From contig NZ_JAMCCX010000010.1 of the NCBI RefSeq assembly GCF_024706985.1, positions 1 through 64,000 on the forward strand: a stretch of DNA of 64,000 bases, given 5' to 3'. The notes under the pieces were generated by a model, which saw nothing but the letters and a program-made list of their open reading frames with translations, was not told the origin of the DNA and did not search any database. Position numbers and translations under genes: made by a program. The DNA comes from Alicyclobacillus sp. SP_1. Lineage in GTDB: Bacteria; Bacillota; Bacilli; Alicyclobacillales; Alicyclobacillaceae. Every line of letters begins with the position of its first letter. The stretch's first letter is position 1. Positions 11,213 to 20,056 of this stretch are shown piece by piece.

Positions 11213-12022
11213 ATGAACATCGGAATTGTCGGAACTGGTAACATGGGCGGCATGCTCGCGAAAGCTTTTGCGGAAGTTCCGGACCATCAGGTCTTCGTAT
11301 ACAACCGTCATCCGGAAAAGTCTCTTCATCTGGCACAGTCCTGTCCGTCCATCTCGGTCTTGCCTTCCGCAGAGGCGGTCGCGCAGAGTGCGGAAGTTCT
11401 CTTTCTCTGTACCCGCCACGACGACACCGTAGAGGTCATGGCAACACTATTGCCCCATCTGTCCGCGCATCAATGGGTCGGTACCACGTGTAGTTCCATT
11501 CCACTGCACGAGTGGAGTGACGAGTCCCCCGCGACATTTTTCAAATGCATTCCCAGCTTGACTCAGACGGTTCGCAGCGGATCGATACTCTTCACGATGG
11601 AACCAGACGCCCCCGCGTCTGAATCTTGTCGACTGGCGAACATACTTGGCGGCATTGGCATGCCCGTCCGCATTCGCGAGGACCAACTCCGCATCTACTC
11701 AGACCTGACGTCCTGCGGCCCGGCCTTTCTCAGCCAAGTGCTGCTTCGATGGGCGGAGGCGGCCGGCGATACGCGCCACATCACACCGAAAGTGGCGGAA
11801 GACATGCTCGTCCGCACGCTCATCGGCACCGCCCGCCTGCTCGAAGCGGGCATGAGTTTGGAAGACATTGTGGGGCACATTGCGGTACCTGGGGGAGTGA
11901 CGGCGCGCGGACTGGAGAGTATTGGCGACGCGTCTCTCCAGCTCTTCCGACGCCTTCATGAGACAACCATGGCCCATCAACAGAAGGCGGCAACGCTGTC
12001 CGTGTCCGAACCTAACGCGTAA
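11213..12022 (+). CDS. comER: ComER/ProC-like NAD(P)-binding protein
   Basis: It belongs to the pyrroline-5-carboxylate reductase superfamily, with the dinucleotide-binding start MNIGIVGTGNMGGMLAKAF and the C-terminal dimer segment VAVPGGVTARGL-like (GHIAVPGGVTARGLESI). Overall it fits the late-competence protein ComER, which in Bacillus influences sporulation and biofilm entry rather than proline synthesis. The ATG at 11213 follows GGAGGTG. 269 residues. It is divergent from rpoN across a 180-bp spacer and is closed by a terminator at 12127. A true P5C reductase cannot be excluded by eye. Confidence 0.75.
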   Translation: MNIGIVGTGNMGGMLAKAFAEVPDHQVFVYNRHPEKSLHLAQSCPSISVLPSAEAVAQSAEVLFLCTRHDDTVEVMATLLPHLSAHQWVGTTCSSIPLHEWSDESPATFFKCIPSLTQTVRSGSILFTMEPDAPASESCRLANILGGIGMPVRIREDQLRIYSDLTSCGPAFLSQVLLRWAEAAGDTRHITPKVAEDMLVRTLIGTARLLEAGMSLEDIVGHIAVPGGVTARGLESIGDASLQLFRRLHETTMAHQQKAATLSVSEPNA

Positions 12023-12126
12023 CCTCTCCTCGGTCAGCGCCGACCATCGGATGCATCCACTGCGATAACAGGAGCTCATGGAAAAAGATTTGTACAAAAA
12101 AAGCGAAACGTGAGATTGTTTGTCGA

Positions 12127-12151
12127 AACCCTCCGGAAGAGGGTTTTTTTC
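12127..12151 (+). terminator. comER terminator
   Basis: AACCCTC and GAGGGTT pair around CGGAA, followed by a run of T. It lies 105 bp after the comER stop codon and before the kinase gene. Confidence 0.8.
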
Positions 12152-12363
12152 CTTGTCAATACGCTTGAATATACCGATAATAAATCTGCAGCAAGATGAG
12201 CGGATGGAGTTTGAGCCAGTAAAAATCCAGCCTATTCCACGACAACAGCATGAAGCGGACAAAGAGGGCGCTTCAGAAGCGGTTCGTGGACACGTTCCGG
12301 CCAATACGCTTCACCATTTCGCGCAATCGTCCCAATTCACAACCGCTAAAGGTGGCCAACATC

Positions 12364-13929
12364 GTGAATACATCACCCATGTACCCGCAGCCCAACCGGT
12401 TTCCTGAATTACCGCTGTCGCAAGTCTTCCCGAGCAGAGAAGCCGAACTGGTACTGCGTGTGCCAAAATCGGAGTCAGAAACAAGTCCGTCGCTCTCGCC
12501 CAGCAGCATCAAGGTGAACGATTATCTGGTAGAGTCGTTCCGCAAAGTGATACATGCCATTCATCCCGCAACGTTCCCTGCGAACACCACGTTTTGTTGT
12601 GTTTCTGAGCAGGGTCTCGTACTCGACCTAGAGTCCGCCGCTCCTGAACAAAACCTTTTGAGTTCCAACGGGATTGAGCGTGGAGATAAGCTGATACGCC
12701 GAACGCTGGTGGACATTCTCCACAGCGAATCGAAAACCGCACTGTTCTCGAACACTGCACCTCCTTTCCTGCTTGCCGTTCACGACATCACTGCGAACGA
12801 GCCTACTCCGTTTCCACTCGGCTATCTCGTGGCCGTCGCTCCGCCCACGAGCGCCAAAGACCATCTCGCCTTGCTGACCAACTTACTCGCAACCAGCGTC
12901 GCACTGGGCATTCGCCGTCACTTGCCCGACTGCATCATGACCTCGTGGATTCCAAGCCTACTGTCGCATTTTCACATCCACGCCGTTCTCACCACGATGG
13001 ACGGCACCATCCTCTTCGAGCATCATCCGGACCCCATCTCTGGACTCGCTTTGTCAGGGATGCGATCCCGCTCGTCCCGCACCAACATTGCTGAATCGAT
13101 TTTCTCGGTGGAAGAGGACACCTTCCGGTTTGACCGACTCACGCTACCTGATTTGGAAAATGGAACTTCCATACAACTCAACCTGTTTGCGAAAATTAGC
13201 CCGGAAGACGAAGTGAATTTGCGGCTGCGGGATGTGGAGAAGCTGCGCACGTTGAACTCTCTGGCCGCAGGCATTGCCCATGACATCCGCAACCCTTTGA
13301 CGACCGCGCGCGGCTTTTTGCAACTGTTCATGAAGCAAATTCAGTCGGACCGAGACATGCAATTTCTGCGCCTCATTATCGACGAACTCGACCGTATCCA
13401 GGGATTGCTCAGTCACTTCATGAGCATCGCCAAGCCGCCACTGCCGAAATACACGCGCACGAATATGGTGCAAGTGCTTCGCGAGGTTTGCGATTTTCTC
13501 GCTCCGGAAGCGACCTTGCGGGATGTAGAACTGAGCCTGGAAGTTCCCAGCGAGCCTCTGCCCGCTTATGCTGACCCAGCACAGATGAAACAAGTACTGC
13601 TGAACGTCGTGCAAAATGCGCTCCACGCGTGTCAAAACAAGGGGCGCGTTCACCTGTCCTTACACGCCACTTACTCAACCATCGTTCTGTCTGTCGTCGA
13701 TAATGGCTGCGGTATTGCCGACATCAGCAAACTCTACCGCGGATTTTATACCACCAAGGAGACGGGAACGGGGCTTGGTGTGTTGGTCAGTCGGCGCATT
13801 GTCGAGGAGCATCGGGGCTGCCTCGACATCTCGTCCAAGCCCGGAATTGGCACAACCGTTCGAGTGGTCTTGCCACGCATGGCCGAAGACGCACCCGTGG
13901 GTGCAAAGACGAGCAGCGTCGCCGAATAA
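12364..13929 (+). CDS. sensor histidine kinase
   Basis: A cytoplasmic two-component or phosphorelay kinase. The C-terminal half has the H-box SLAAGIAHDIRNPLTTARGF (phospho-accepting His306 with the start used here), the N-box QVLLNVVQNALHA, G1 VVDNGCGI and G2 GTGLGV. The N-terminal half resembles GAF/PAS-type sensor regions with no membrane helix. No response regulator is adjacent, so a sporulation-phosphorelay (Spo0F-directed) orphan kinase is plausible but inferred. Start is uncertain: GTG at 12364 has AAAGGTGG in place, whereas ATG at 12250 has no ribosome site. The stop codon lies inside the terminator stem. Confidence 0.82.
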   Translation: MNTSPMYPQPNRFPELPLSQVFPSREAELVLRVPKSESETSPSLSPSSIKVNDYLVESFRKVIHAIHPATFPANTTFCCVSEQGLVLDLESAAPEQNLLSSNGIERGDKLIRRTLVDILHSESKTALFSNTAPPFLLAVHDITANEPTPFPLGYLVAVAPPTSAKDHLALLTNLLATSVALGIRRHLPDCIMTSWIPSLLSHFHIHAVLTTMDGTILFEHHPDPISGLALSGMRSRSSRTNIAESIFSVEEDTFRFDRLTLPDLENGTSIQLNLFAKISPEDEVNLRLRDVEKLRTLNSLAAGIAHDIRNPLTTARGFLQLFMKQIQSDRDMQFLRLIIDELDRIQGLLSHFMSIAKPPLPKYTRTNMVQVLREVCDFLAPEATLRDVELSLEVPSEPLPAYADPAQMKQVLLNVVQNALHACQNKGRVHLSLHATYSTIVLSVVDNGCGIADISKLYRGFYTTKETGTGLGVLVSRRIVEEHRGCLDISSKPGIGTTVRVVLPRMAEDAPVGAKTSSVAE

Positions 13930-13967
13930 AAACGACTCCCCGCCCCGGGAAGTCGTTTTTATTCGGC
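13921..13967. terminator. bidirectional terminator
   Basis: A 17-bp perfect inverted repeat, GCCGAATAAAAACGACT and AGTCGTTTTTATTCGGC, surrounds a GC-rich loop. It lies between the convergent kinase and pepF genes. A- and T-runs in both arms fit termination on both strands. Confidence 0.85.
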
Positions 13968-14000
13968 ACTCGCCTGTATCTTTCTCTTCCAACGACACCC

Positions 14001-14023
14001 GTGGGGTCAGATTCTGACCCCAC
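14001..14023. repeat. 23-bp near-perfect palindrome
   Basis: GTGGGGTCAGA and TCTGACCCCAC face each other around one base. It lies 34 bp beyond the bidirectional terminator and 42 bp from the pepF stop. It has no T-run, so it is either a second stabilising hairpin or a protein-binding palindrome. Confidence 0.6.
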
Positions 14024-14065
14024 AGTGCTGTGACCGTGAGTTTCTCCACAAATCCCGCGCAGTGC

Positions 14066-15955
14066 TTAGGCCTCGGCAGACACTCCAAGCAGTTCGGCCA
14101 ATTCATCGACCAACGCGTCAAACATCTGCAGCGTGGCTTCGACTGGTTTTGGTGTGGACATATCCACTCCAGCCTTCTGTAACAGCGGAATGGGGTGGTC
14201 GGACCCGCCGCTCTTCAAGAAGGTCAAGTACGGTTGCAATGCCGCGTCCCCCTCTGCCAAAATGCGCTCGGACAGTGCCGTCGCAGCAGACAGCCCTGTT
14301 GCGTACTTGTAGACATAGAAGGCCCGATAAAAATGCGGAATGCGCGACCACTCCCAAGCAATTTTGTCATCCATCACGCAGACTGCACCAAAATACGCGT
14401 CAATGAGCTTACGGTAGGTGTCCGCTAGCCACTCGGGCGTCAGTGCTTCCCCCGCCTCAACGTGGGCGTGGGTCAGCTTTTCGAATTCGGCGAACATCGT
14501 CTGCCGAATGACCGTACCGCGTATTGTCTCCAAATGGTGATTGATGAGTGACGCGCGCACAGACTTGTCCTCGGTCGTCTGTAACAGATGCCGGAACAAG
14601 AGCGACTCATTGCTTGTGGACGCCACTTCAGCCACAAAGATGGTGTAATTGGCATAAACGTGCGGCTGCTCGCGGTGCGAGTAGTAGGAGTGCATCGCAT
14701 GACCTAATTCGTGGGCCAAAGTGAACATGTGATTGAGGGAGTTGTTGTAATTCAGCAGAATGTATGGGTGAACTCCGTACGCCCCCCACGAATATGCGCC
14801 ACTCGTTTTGCCGCGCGTCTCTTGAACGTCTACCCAACCTTCTTCCAGCAATCCGCGACGCGCGGCTTGTAGATAATCAGGGCCGAGCGGATGAAGCGCC
14901 TCGAGCACAGTGTCGACCGCTTTGCGATACGGAATCTTTTCATCGACTTCCGCAACGAGCGGCGTGTAGAGGTCGTAGAAGTGCAGTTCATCGACCTTCA
15001 AGACGCGCTTACGGAGTCGCAGGTATTTGTGCAACGCAGGCAGTGACGAGTGTACCGCGTCAATCAAATGATCATAGACCGAAATCGGCACGTCGTCCGG
15101 ACTCAGTGCCGCTTCTCGCGCGGACGGATAGTTGCGGATTCTTGCATAGAAGCAGTCTTTTTTGACACTCGCCCCATACGTGGCCGCGAGCATATTCTGA
15201 TGCTTTCCATAGGTCGAGTAAACCGCGTCAAATGCCTGCTTGCGCACCTCTCGATTGCGGCTTTCCAAAAATGTCATGTAGCGCCCATGCGTCACTTCTA
15301 CTTTCTTACCCTCTTCATCGGTGATGGAGGGAAAGGTCAAATCGGCATCGTTAAACATGGAAAAAATATTTTGTGGCGCCGACGCAATCTCTTCCGTCTG
15401 GGCGAGAATGGACTCGGCGTCCGTCGAAAGCACGTGTGGCTTTTCTCGGAGGACTTCTTCTACCGCAAATTTATACAAACCTAGGGGTTCGAATTCGTGG
15501 AAAAATTGACGGATGGTCTCTGTCGGAATGGACAGAATCTCCGGCACCAAAAACGCACTCGCACTCTGCAACTGCACCATCAGCATCATCGCTTTGTCCG
15601 CGAGCGCCTGGAACTTGGCATTGCGATTGTCTTCATCCCGACGCATCCGCGCGTACGCAAACAGTCTTGACCCAATTTCATCCAACTCATCTTGAAGTTT
15701 TAATGCAGCATAGAACGACTCTGCAGAATTGCCCAAGGTGCCGGACATCGCCGCCAATTCCGCCAAGCGACCCGTCAACTGTGCCGCATCTTTCTGCCAA
15801 TCTTCGTCGGACGCATAGAGGTCTTCGAGACGCCACTTGTCTTCTGCCGCAACGTCCTTTCGCTCGGGTAACTCATGAGTCGTCTCTGCGCTCGTCTCCG
15901 CCGACGTCAAGTGTTCCAACATCTGCTGACTTTTCATGGACATGAAGATACTCAT
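14066..15955 (-). CDS. pepF: oligoendopeptidase F
   Basis: An M3-family zinc metallopeptidase that cleaves oligopeptides, usually in the cytoplasm. The HExxH motif is in TLAHELGHAMHSYYS, and the downstream glutamate region is VAEVASTSNESLLFRHLL. 629 residues, near the family norm. The ATG at 15955 has GGGGAG eight bases upstream; the longer frame to 16039 overlaps the end of the next gene. The N-terminal 40 residues are Glu/Thr-rich and poorly conserved in type. Confidence 0.93.
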   Translation of the reverse strand: MSIFMSMKSQQMLEHLTSAETSAETTHELPERKDVAAEDKWRLEDLYASDEDWQKDAAQLTGRLAELAAMSGTLGNSAESFYAALKLQDELDEIGSRLFAYARMRRDEDNRNAKFQALADKAMMLMVQLQSASAFLVPEILSIPTETIRQFFHEFEPLGLYKFAVEEVLREKPHVLSTDAESILAQTEEIASAPQNIFSMFNDADLTFPSITDEEGKKVEVTHGRYMTFLESRNREVRKQAFDAVYSTYGKHQNMLAATYGASVKKDCFYARIRNYPSAREAALSPDDVPISVYDHLIDAVHSSLPALHKYLRLRKRVLKVDELHFYDLYTPLVAEVDEKIPYRKAVDTVLEALHPLGPDYLQAARRGLLEEGWVDVQETRGKTSGAYSWGAYGVHPYILLNYNNSLNHMFTLAHELGHAMHSYYSHREQPHVYANYTIFVAEVASTSNESLLFRHLLQTTEDKSVRASLINHHLETIRGTVIRQTMFAEFEKLTHAHVEAGEALTPEWLADTYRKLIDAYFGAVCVMDDKIAWEWSRIPHFYRAFYVYKYATGLSAATALSERILAEGDAALQPYLTFLKSGGSDHPIPLLQKAGVDMSTPKPVEATLQMFDALVDELAELLGVSAEA

Positions 15956-15971
15956 TGTCTTAACTCCCCTT

Positions 15972-17732
15972 TCAAAAATGGAGAAACGCATGCGGCAATA
16001 ACGCACCGACCGTCGTCTCTGCAATCTGTCCGCGCACATTCGTCAGGAAGACAGGAACGTCAGCACGGCAGAATTCCATGAGGACTTGACGGCAGGCGCC
16101 ACACGGCGATACTGGCCCTTCCGTGTCAGCGGCCACAGCAACGGCTACAACATCCATTCCCGCCACACCATATTCCGAGATGGCGCGAAAAATGGCGGAT
16201 CGCTCCGCACAATTCGTCAGTCCAAACGACGCATTCTCCACATTGCAGCCCGTCACCATCCGACCATCGCGCAACTGCAATGCGGCGCCTACCGGAAAAT
16301 TTGAATATGGGACGTACGCGTGGTCGCGCGCGGCAAGTGCGGCCGCGATGACACTAGCACCTGGTGCGGCAGATTCGGGAGTGGCTGCGAGGCTTCGCCC
16401 CGCTTCTGTTTCTGCCTGCAGTTCTGCTGCATCCACACGGCCAACGACGATGGGAAGCGCCACCGTGGCGCTGTTCGCCCATGTGAACAACTGCTCCGCT
16501 TCAGGAACTGCAGCTGCTGCCGCTTCCGAGGTGGCCGCGTGAATTTCCACAAGGACCTCACCACGGCGCACAAAGTCACCCGTTTTCTTGCGGAACACCA
16601 AACCGCTCCGCAAGTCGATTCGGTCCTCTTTGGTCGCTCTTCCCGCGCCCAAACGCATCGCCAGCCTGCCTGTAGCTTCGGCGTGAATGCTGGCCACATA
16701 ACCGTCCAGATGGGCCCTGACCAACTCGACGACTGGAGCGCGAGGCAAAATACTGGTATCTTCGGCGACGAGCGGTGAACCGCCTTGAGCTTTCACAAAC
16801 TCAGCAAACTTAGCTAACGCGCGGCCACTCTGAACTGCCTCACGCATTTTCTCGCGCGCTTCTTCGAGCGAATCCGCCACCCCGGCCAAGACCGCCGTTT
16901 CGGCGCCAAGCGCCAAACACAGTTCTGTAAAGTCAGGTGGGCCGTCGCCGCGGAGTGTGTCAATCGCTTCTTTCACTTCCAAGGCATTTCCCACCGCATA
17001 GCCGATAGGCTCTTCCATGTGAGAGAGAATGGCCACGGTTTTGCGTCCTCGCAACTCACCGATGCGCACCATCCGACTCGCCAATTCGCGCGCTTCTGCC
17101 GCAGTTTTCATAAAAGCTCCATCGCCGACTTTCACGTCGAGCACAATCGCGTCCGCCCCACTGGCGAGCTTCTTGCTCATAATCGATGCGGCGATGAGCG
17201 GAATACTCGAGACCGTGCCCGTCACGTCCCGGAGCGCATAGAGCGACTTGTCTGCTGGAGCGAGTTCGCCCGTCTGACCGGCTACGGCCACGCCAATCTC
17301 CTTGACTTGACGCAAAAATTCGCTCGCCGACAAATTCGTTCGAAAGCCTGGAATAGACTCTAATTTATCCACGGTTCCGCCTGTGTGTCCGAGACCACGG
17401 CCAGACATCTTGGCCATAGTGACGCCGATGGAAGCCAACCATGGTGCCAAGGCAATCGTCGTCTTGTCCCCCACGCCCCCGGTGCTGTGTTTGTCGACCA
17501 CAGGGCGCGGCACGCCAGGCAATTCGAGTACATCTCCAGAGTCGGCCATGGCCTGTGTCAAGGCCGACGTCTCTTCGTCATCCATCCCTTGAAAGACCAC
17601 GGCCATACAGAAAGCGCTCATTTGATAGTCTGGAACTTCACCAGATATGTACCCTTGAATCAGTTGCGTCATTTCTTCATCCGTCAATTTTCCGCCTTGC
17701 CGTTTGCGCTCAATCCACTCCACCACGCGCAT
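15972..17732 (-). CDS. pyrimidine-nucleoside phosphorylase / cytidine deaminase fusion
   Basis: One uninterrupted 586-residue frame joins two salvage enzymes. Residues 1 to about 435 are pyrimidine-nucleoside phosphorylase (Pdp), with VVDKHSTGGVGDKTT, the signature KMSGRGLGHTGGTVDKLESI and a C-terminal GDFVRRGEVLVEIHA domain. Residues 457-586 are a complete cytidine deaminase (Cdd) with NVENASFGLTNCAERSA (zinc Cys508 and catalytic Glu) and PCGACRQVLMEF (zinc Cys544 and Cys547). Deamination of cytidine to uridine followed by phosphorolysis makes a sensible two-step enzyme. A short Ala-rich linker joins them. pepF starts 17 bp downstream. Confidence 0.92.
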   Translation of the reverse strand: MRVVEWIERKRQGGKLTDEEMTQLIQGYISGEVPDYQMSAFCMAVVFQGMDDEETSALTQAMADSGDVLELPGVPRPVVDKHSTGGVGDKTTIALAPWLASIGVTMAKMSGRGLGHTGGTVDKLESIPGFRTNLSASEFLRQVKEIGVAVAGQTGELAPADKSLYALRDVTGTVSSIPLIAASIMSKKLASGADAIVLDVKVGDGAFMKTAAEARELASRMVRIGELRGRKTVAILSHMEEPIGYAVGNALEVKEAIDTLRGDGPPDFTELCLALGAETAVLAGVADSLEEAREKMREAVQSGRALAKFAEFVKAQGGSPLVAEDTSILPRAPVVELVRAHLDGYVASIHAEATGRLAMRLGAGRATKEDRIDLRSGLVFRKKTGDFVRRGEVLVEIHAATSEAAAAAVPEAEQLFTWANSATVALPIVVGRVDAAELQAETEAGRSLAATPESAAPGASVIAAALAARDHAYVPYSNFPVGAALQLRDGRMVTGCNVENASFGLTNCAERSAIFRAISEYGVAGMDVVAVAVAADTEGPVSPCGACRQVLMEFCRADVPVFLTNVRGQIAETTVGALLPHAFLHF

Positions 17733-17974
17733 CTTACCGCCCCCTTTCGCGTGTCAAGCGGTCGTCTCATGTCAAGCGTACCACAGTCCACTTTCTGGTG
17801 CGAATTCGAAAATTATGTCGCTGGACACGTCCTAGAAAACCCGCCCATGTGCTACACTGAAACGCGGAATCATCCCCCAAGGATGTTCCCTAGTGTCCGG
17901 CCGAGAGGCCCTCACCGTACATCGTCGTCGTCCCCTTGCAAGCATGCACCACGAATTTCTGGAGTGACGGTTCC
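17733..17974. other. divergent intergenic region
   Basis: About 240 bp separates the divergent pdp-cdd and flippase genes and must hold both promoters. No clear -35/-10 pair or operator was identified by eye. Confidence 0.4.
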
Positions 17975-19315
17975 TTGAACGACCGAAAAACAACGTTTTT
18001 CTCCTTCATCTACCGAGGACTGTCTTCTGTCCTTGGATTTCTGAACGCGATTGTCGTTCGCCGCTTCTTGACAGTAGAAGATGTCGGTCAACTTCAATAT
18101 AGCCAAGTTCTTCTCAACGGAGGCCAAAATTTTCTCGCTGGCTATACCAACTGGTACGGATATGCCATTCCCAAGCGGCCCACCGAGACCACCCGGATTG
18201 CACAAATGGGCAACCTCGTCGTCTTTGGGGCGTGTCTTTTGCTGTGGGCCATCGCCTTGCCCGTGACTTTAGTTCTCGTGCATCGCGCGGGACTGCCCGC
18301 TGCCTGGGCGTGGACGATGCTCAGCCTGCCGCTCGCCCTTCTTTTCAACTATGGCACCCGCGTGCTTAACGCCCTACACGACATTCGCTGGCTGAATCGG
18401 GCCAACATAGCACAGCCCTTGTCTTTTCTCGTATTTTATTTGTCTCTCTTTCTCATCCACTCTCCTAAATTGGAGCAGCGTCTGACCATCAGTTACATCC
18501 TTTGGACATCGTCTTGGATTCTCGCCGTGTTGATTGCCCTCGTGGCAGCGTATCGCCGCTTAAACACGCGCGCGCGTAAAGGAGAGAATGTGCTCCGTTG
18601 GCGCTTTTCCGCCGTCGACTGGCGCGGCACGTTTGCCTACGGAAGTTGGTCTTCCGTCTCCAACGTCGTCCACTATCTCAACTACCGTGTAGACTACTTT
18701 TACGTGGCTGCCGTGCTCGGACCCCGCACTATGTCTATTTATGGAACGGCAGTCGCCGTGGCCGAGGTCTTGAACACGCTGTCGCAATCGATTGTTTCCG
18801 TGGTCTTTGCGCGCATGACCGGGGCCAACCGAGAAGATGCCATTGCCGTCACGACCATGGCGTCACGCCAGACTATCATCACATCGACCTTAGCGGCCAC
18901 GGGCATGGCTATCGTCTTCCCGTTTCTCTTCCCGCTGTTCGGACACCACGACGTCTATTTAGAAGCGGTCGTCCCATTCCTCATTCTCTTGCCAGGTCTC
19001 ATCTTTAAAGCGGCCAGCAATATTTTGCTCCAGTATGCTACGAATTCACTCGGACAACCAAAGACGGCCATCTGGATGAACGGTCTGGCCGTCCTTCTCA
19101 ATCTAGCCGTCTGTGTGGTCTTGGTTCAACACTTTGGCATGCGAGGGGCGGCGGCTGCCTCCACCATCGCATATATCCTCGGTTTTGCGATTTACTGTGT
19201 TTGGTTCGGCCGCGTCTCAAAATCGCCCGCACGAGCCCTTTGGCTTCTTCGGCGCAGTGATTTCGTGCCTTACTTCGACATCATGCGCCGCATCTTACAT
19301 CGTAGGCGCCCTTAA
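17975..19315 (+). CDS. polysaccharide flippase-like membrane protein
   Basis: An integral membrane protein of the MATE/Wzx-like oligosaccharide flippase superfamily, with about 12 predicted hydrophobic segments across 446 residues and the N-terminal pattern RKTTFFSFIYRGLSSVLGFL followed by VRRFLTVEDVGQLQYSQ. Such proteins move lipid-linked sugars across the membrane, but no glycosyltransferase neighbours are present to suggest a substrate. The preferred start is TTG at 17975 with GGAGTGA upstream; another TTG at 17936 is possible. It may equally be a lineage-specific lipid or teichuronic-acid exporter. Confidence 0.75.
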   Translation: MNDRKTTFFSFIYRGLSSVLGFLNAIVVRRFLTVEDVGQLQYSQVLLNGGQNFLAGYTNWYGYAIPKRPTETTRIAQMGNLVVFGACLLLWAIALPVTLVLVHRAGLPAAWAWTMLSLPLALLFNYGTRVLNALHDIRWLNRANIAQPLSFLVFYLSLFLIHSPKLEQRLTISYILWTSSWILAVLIALVAAYRRLNTRARKGENVLRWRFSAVDWRGTFAYGSWSSVSNVVHYLNYRVDYFYVAAVLGPRTMSIYGTAVAVAEVLNTLSQSIVSVVFARMTGANREDAIAVTTMASRQTIITSTLAATGMAIVFPFLFPLFGHHDVYLEAVVPFLILLPGLIFKAASNILLQYATNSLGQPKTAIWMNGLAVLLNLAVCVVLVQHFGMRGAAAASTIAYILGFAIYCVWFGRVSKSPARALWLLRRSDFVPYFDIMRRILHRRRP

Positions 19316-19451
19316 CGGACGAACGCGCTGATAAGCCGCCTTCATCTGCTCGCGTCACTATCGCACAACGCGAACGCACAAGGGGCTAGCGCGTTCGATC
19401 CCAGACTGCCTCAAAACGCCGCCTCAAAAGACAGGTCTCAATTCCAGGACC

Positions 19452-19715
19452 TCAGTCTCCTTGATGATGTTCTTTGCGCCCTGCTTCGCCAATGAAGGCG
19501 ACGCCAAACCAAATCCAGACCATCAAGGTAATACAGGTCCAGAGGTTGACCCAAAAATTGAAATCCGTGGAGTCGTGGTCAAACCAAAAGAGCGGAAATA
19601 CATAGAAGGGATTCGACGGATCCACATTAAATTGAGCTCTCGCCGAAAACAAGTAAACCAAATAGATAAGACAAAACCCCGAGAAAAACAGAGCGGACCG
19701 CGCGTGCCGACTCAT
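19452..19715 (-). CDS. small two-helix membrane protein
   Basis: 87 residues with two hydrophobic segments (about 8-27 and 54-76) separated by a Phe/Asp-rich loop (SNPFYVFPLFWFDHDSTDF). The start ATG has GAGGTGA upstream. No family is recognised. It converges on the flippase gene. The aromatic-rich loop and short charged tail (GRKEHHQGD) are unusual, but no function is claimed. Confidence 0.6.
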   Translation of the reverse strand: MSRHARSALFFSGFCLIYLVYLFSARAQFNVDPSNPFYVFPLFWFDHDSTDFNFWVNLWTCITLMVWIWFGVAFIGEAGRKEHHQGD

Positions 19716-20056
19716 CTCTACGACTCACCTCGCTCGATGTGTATGTACATCTTGTTTGCTCATGACTATCTTACAATCATTCGAGTCACTAAACAAATAG
19801 GTCGCGACTGCCCTCTTCGTTCAAGTTTTGGCAGCCTAAAAGGAGGAATTTTCAGCCCAATGTGGAATTCGTGGAGGAGGCATCCGGACATCATGAGTTG
19901 ATGACGCGATGTGACCAATTCCCCCAGTCAACGAGATTGCCTCGTGGTTTTATGGCGGCAAATGTGACATTTCGTCATTTATAGAGCAAGAGAACACATC
20001 GGCAGTTTTCGTCCGCCTTCACCACCCCATTCTTATGCGCGAGTAGAGGTGACTTC
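19716..20056. other. divergent intergenic region
   Basis: 341 bp between the small membrane protein and the acylase gene, which are divergent. A ribosome binding site (GAGGTGA) lies at its right end. No repeat, RNA gene or clear promoter pair was recognised. Confidence 0.4.

Noticed and set aside
12204-12407. Plus-strand frame overlapping the 5' part of the kinase
   Set aside because: No good ribosome site and no motif; probably a shadow of the kinase or leader sequence.
19461-19901. 146-codon plus-strand frame opposite the small membrane protein
   Set aside because: It is antisense to a better-supported gene with a ribosome site.
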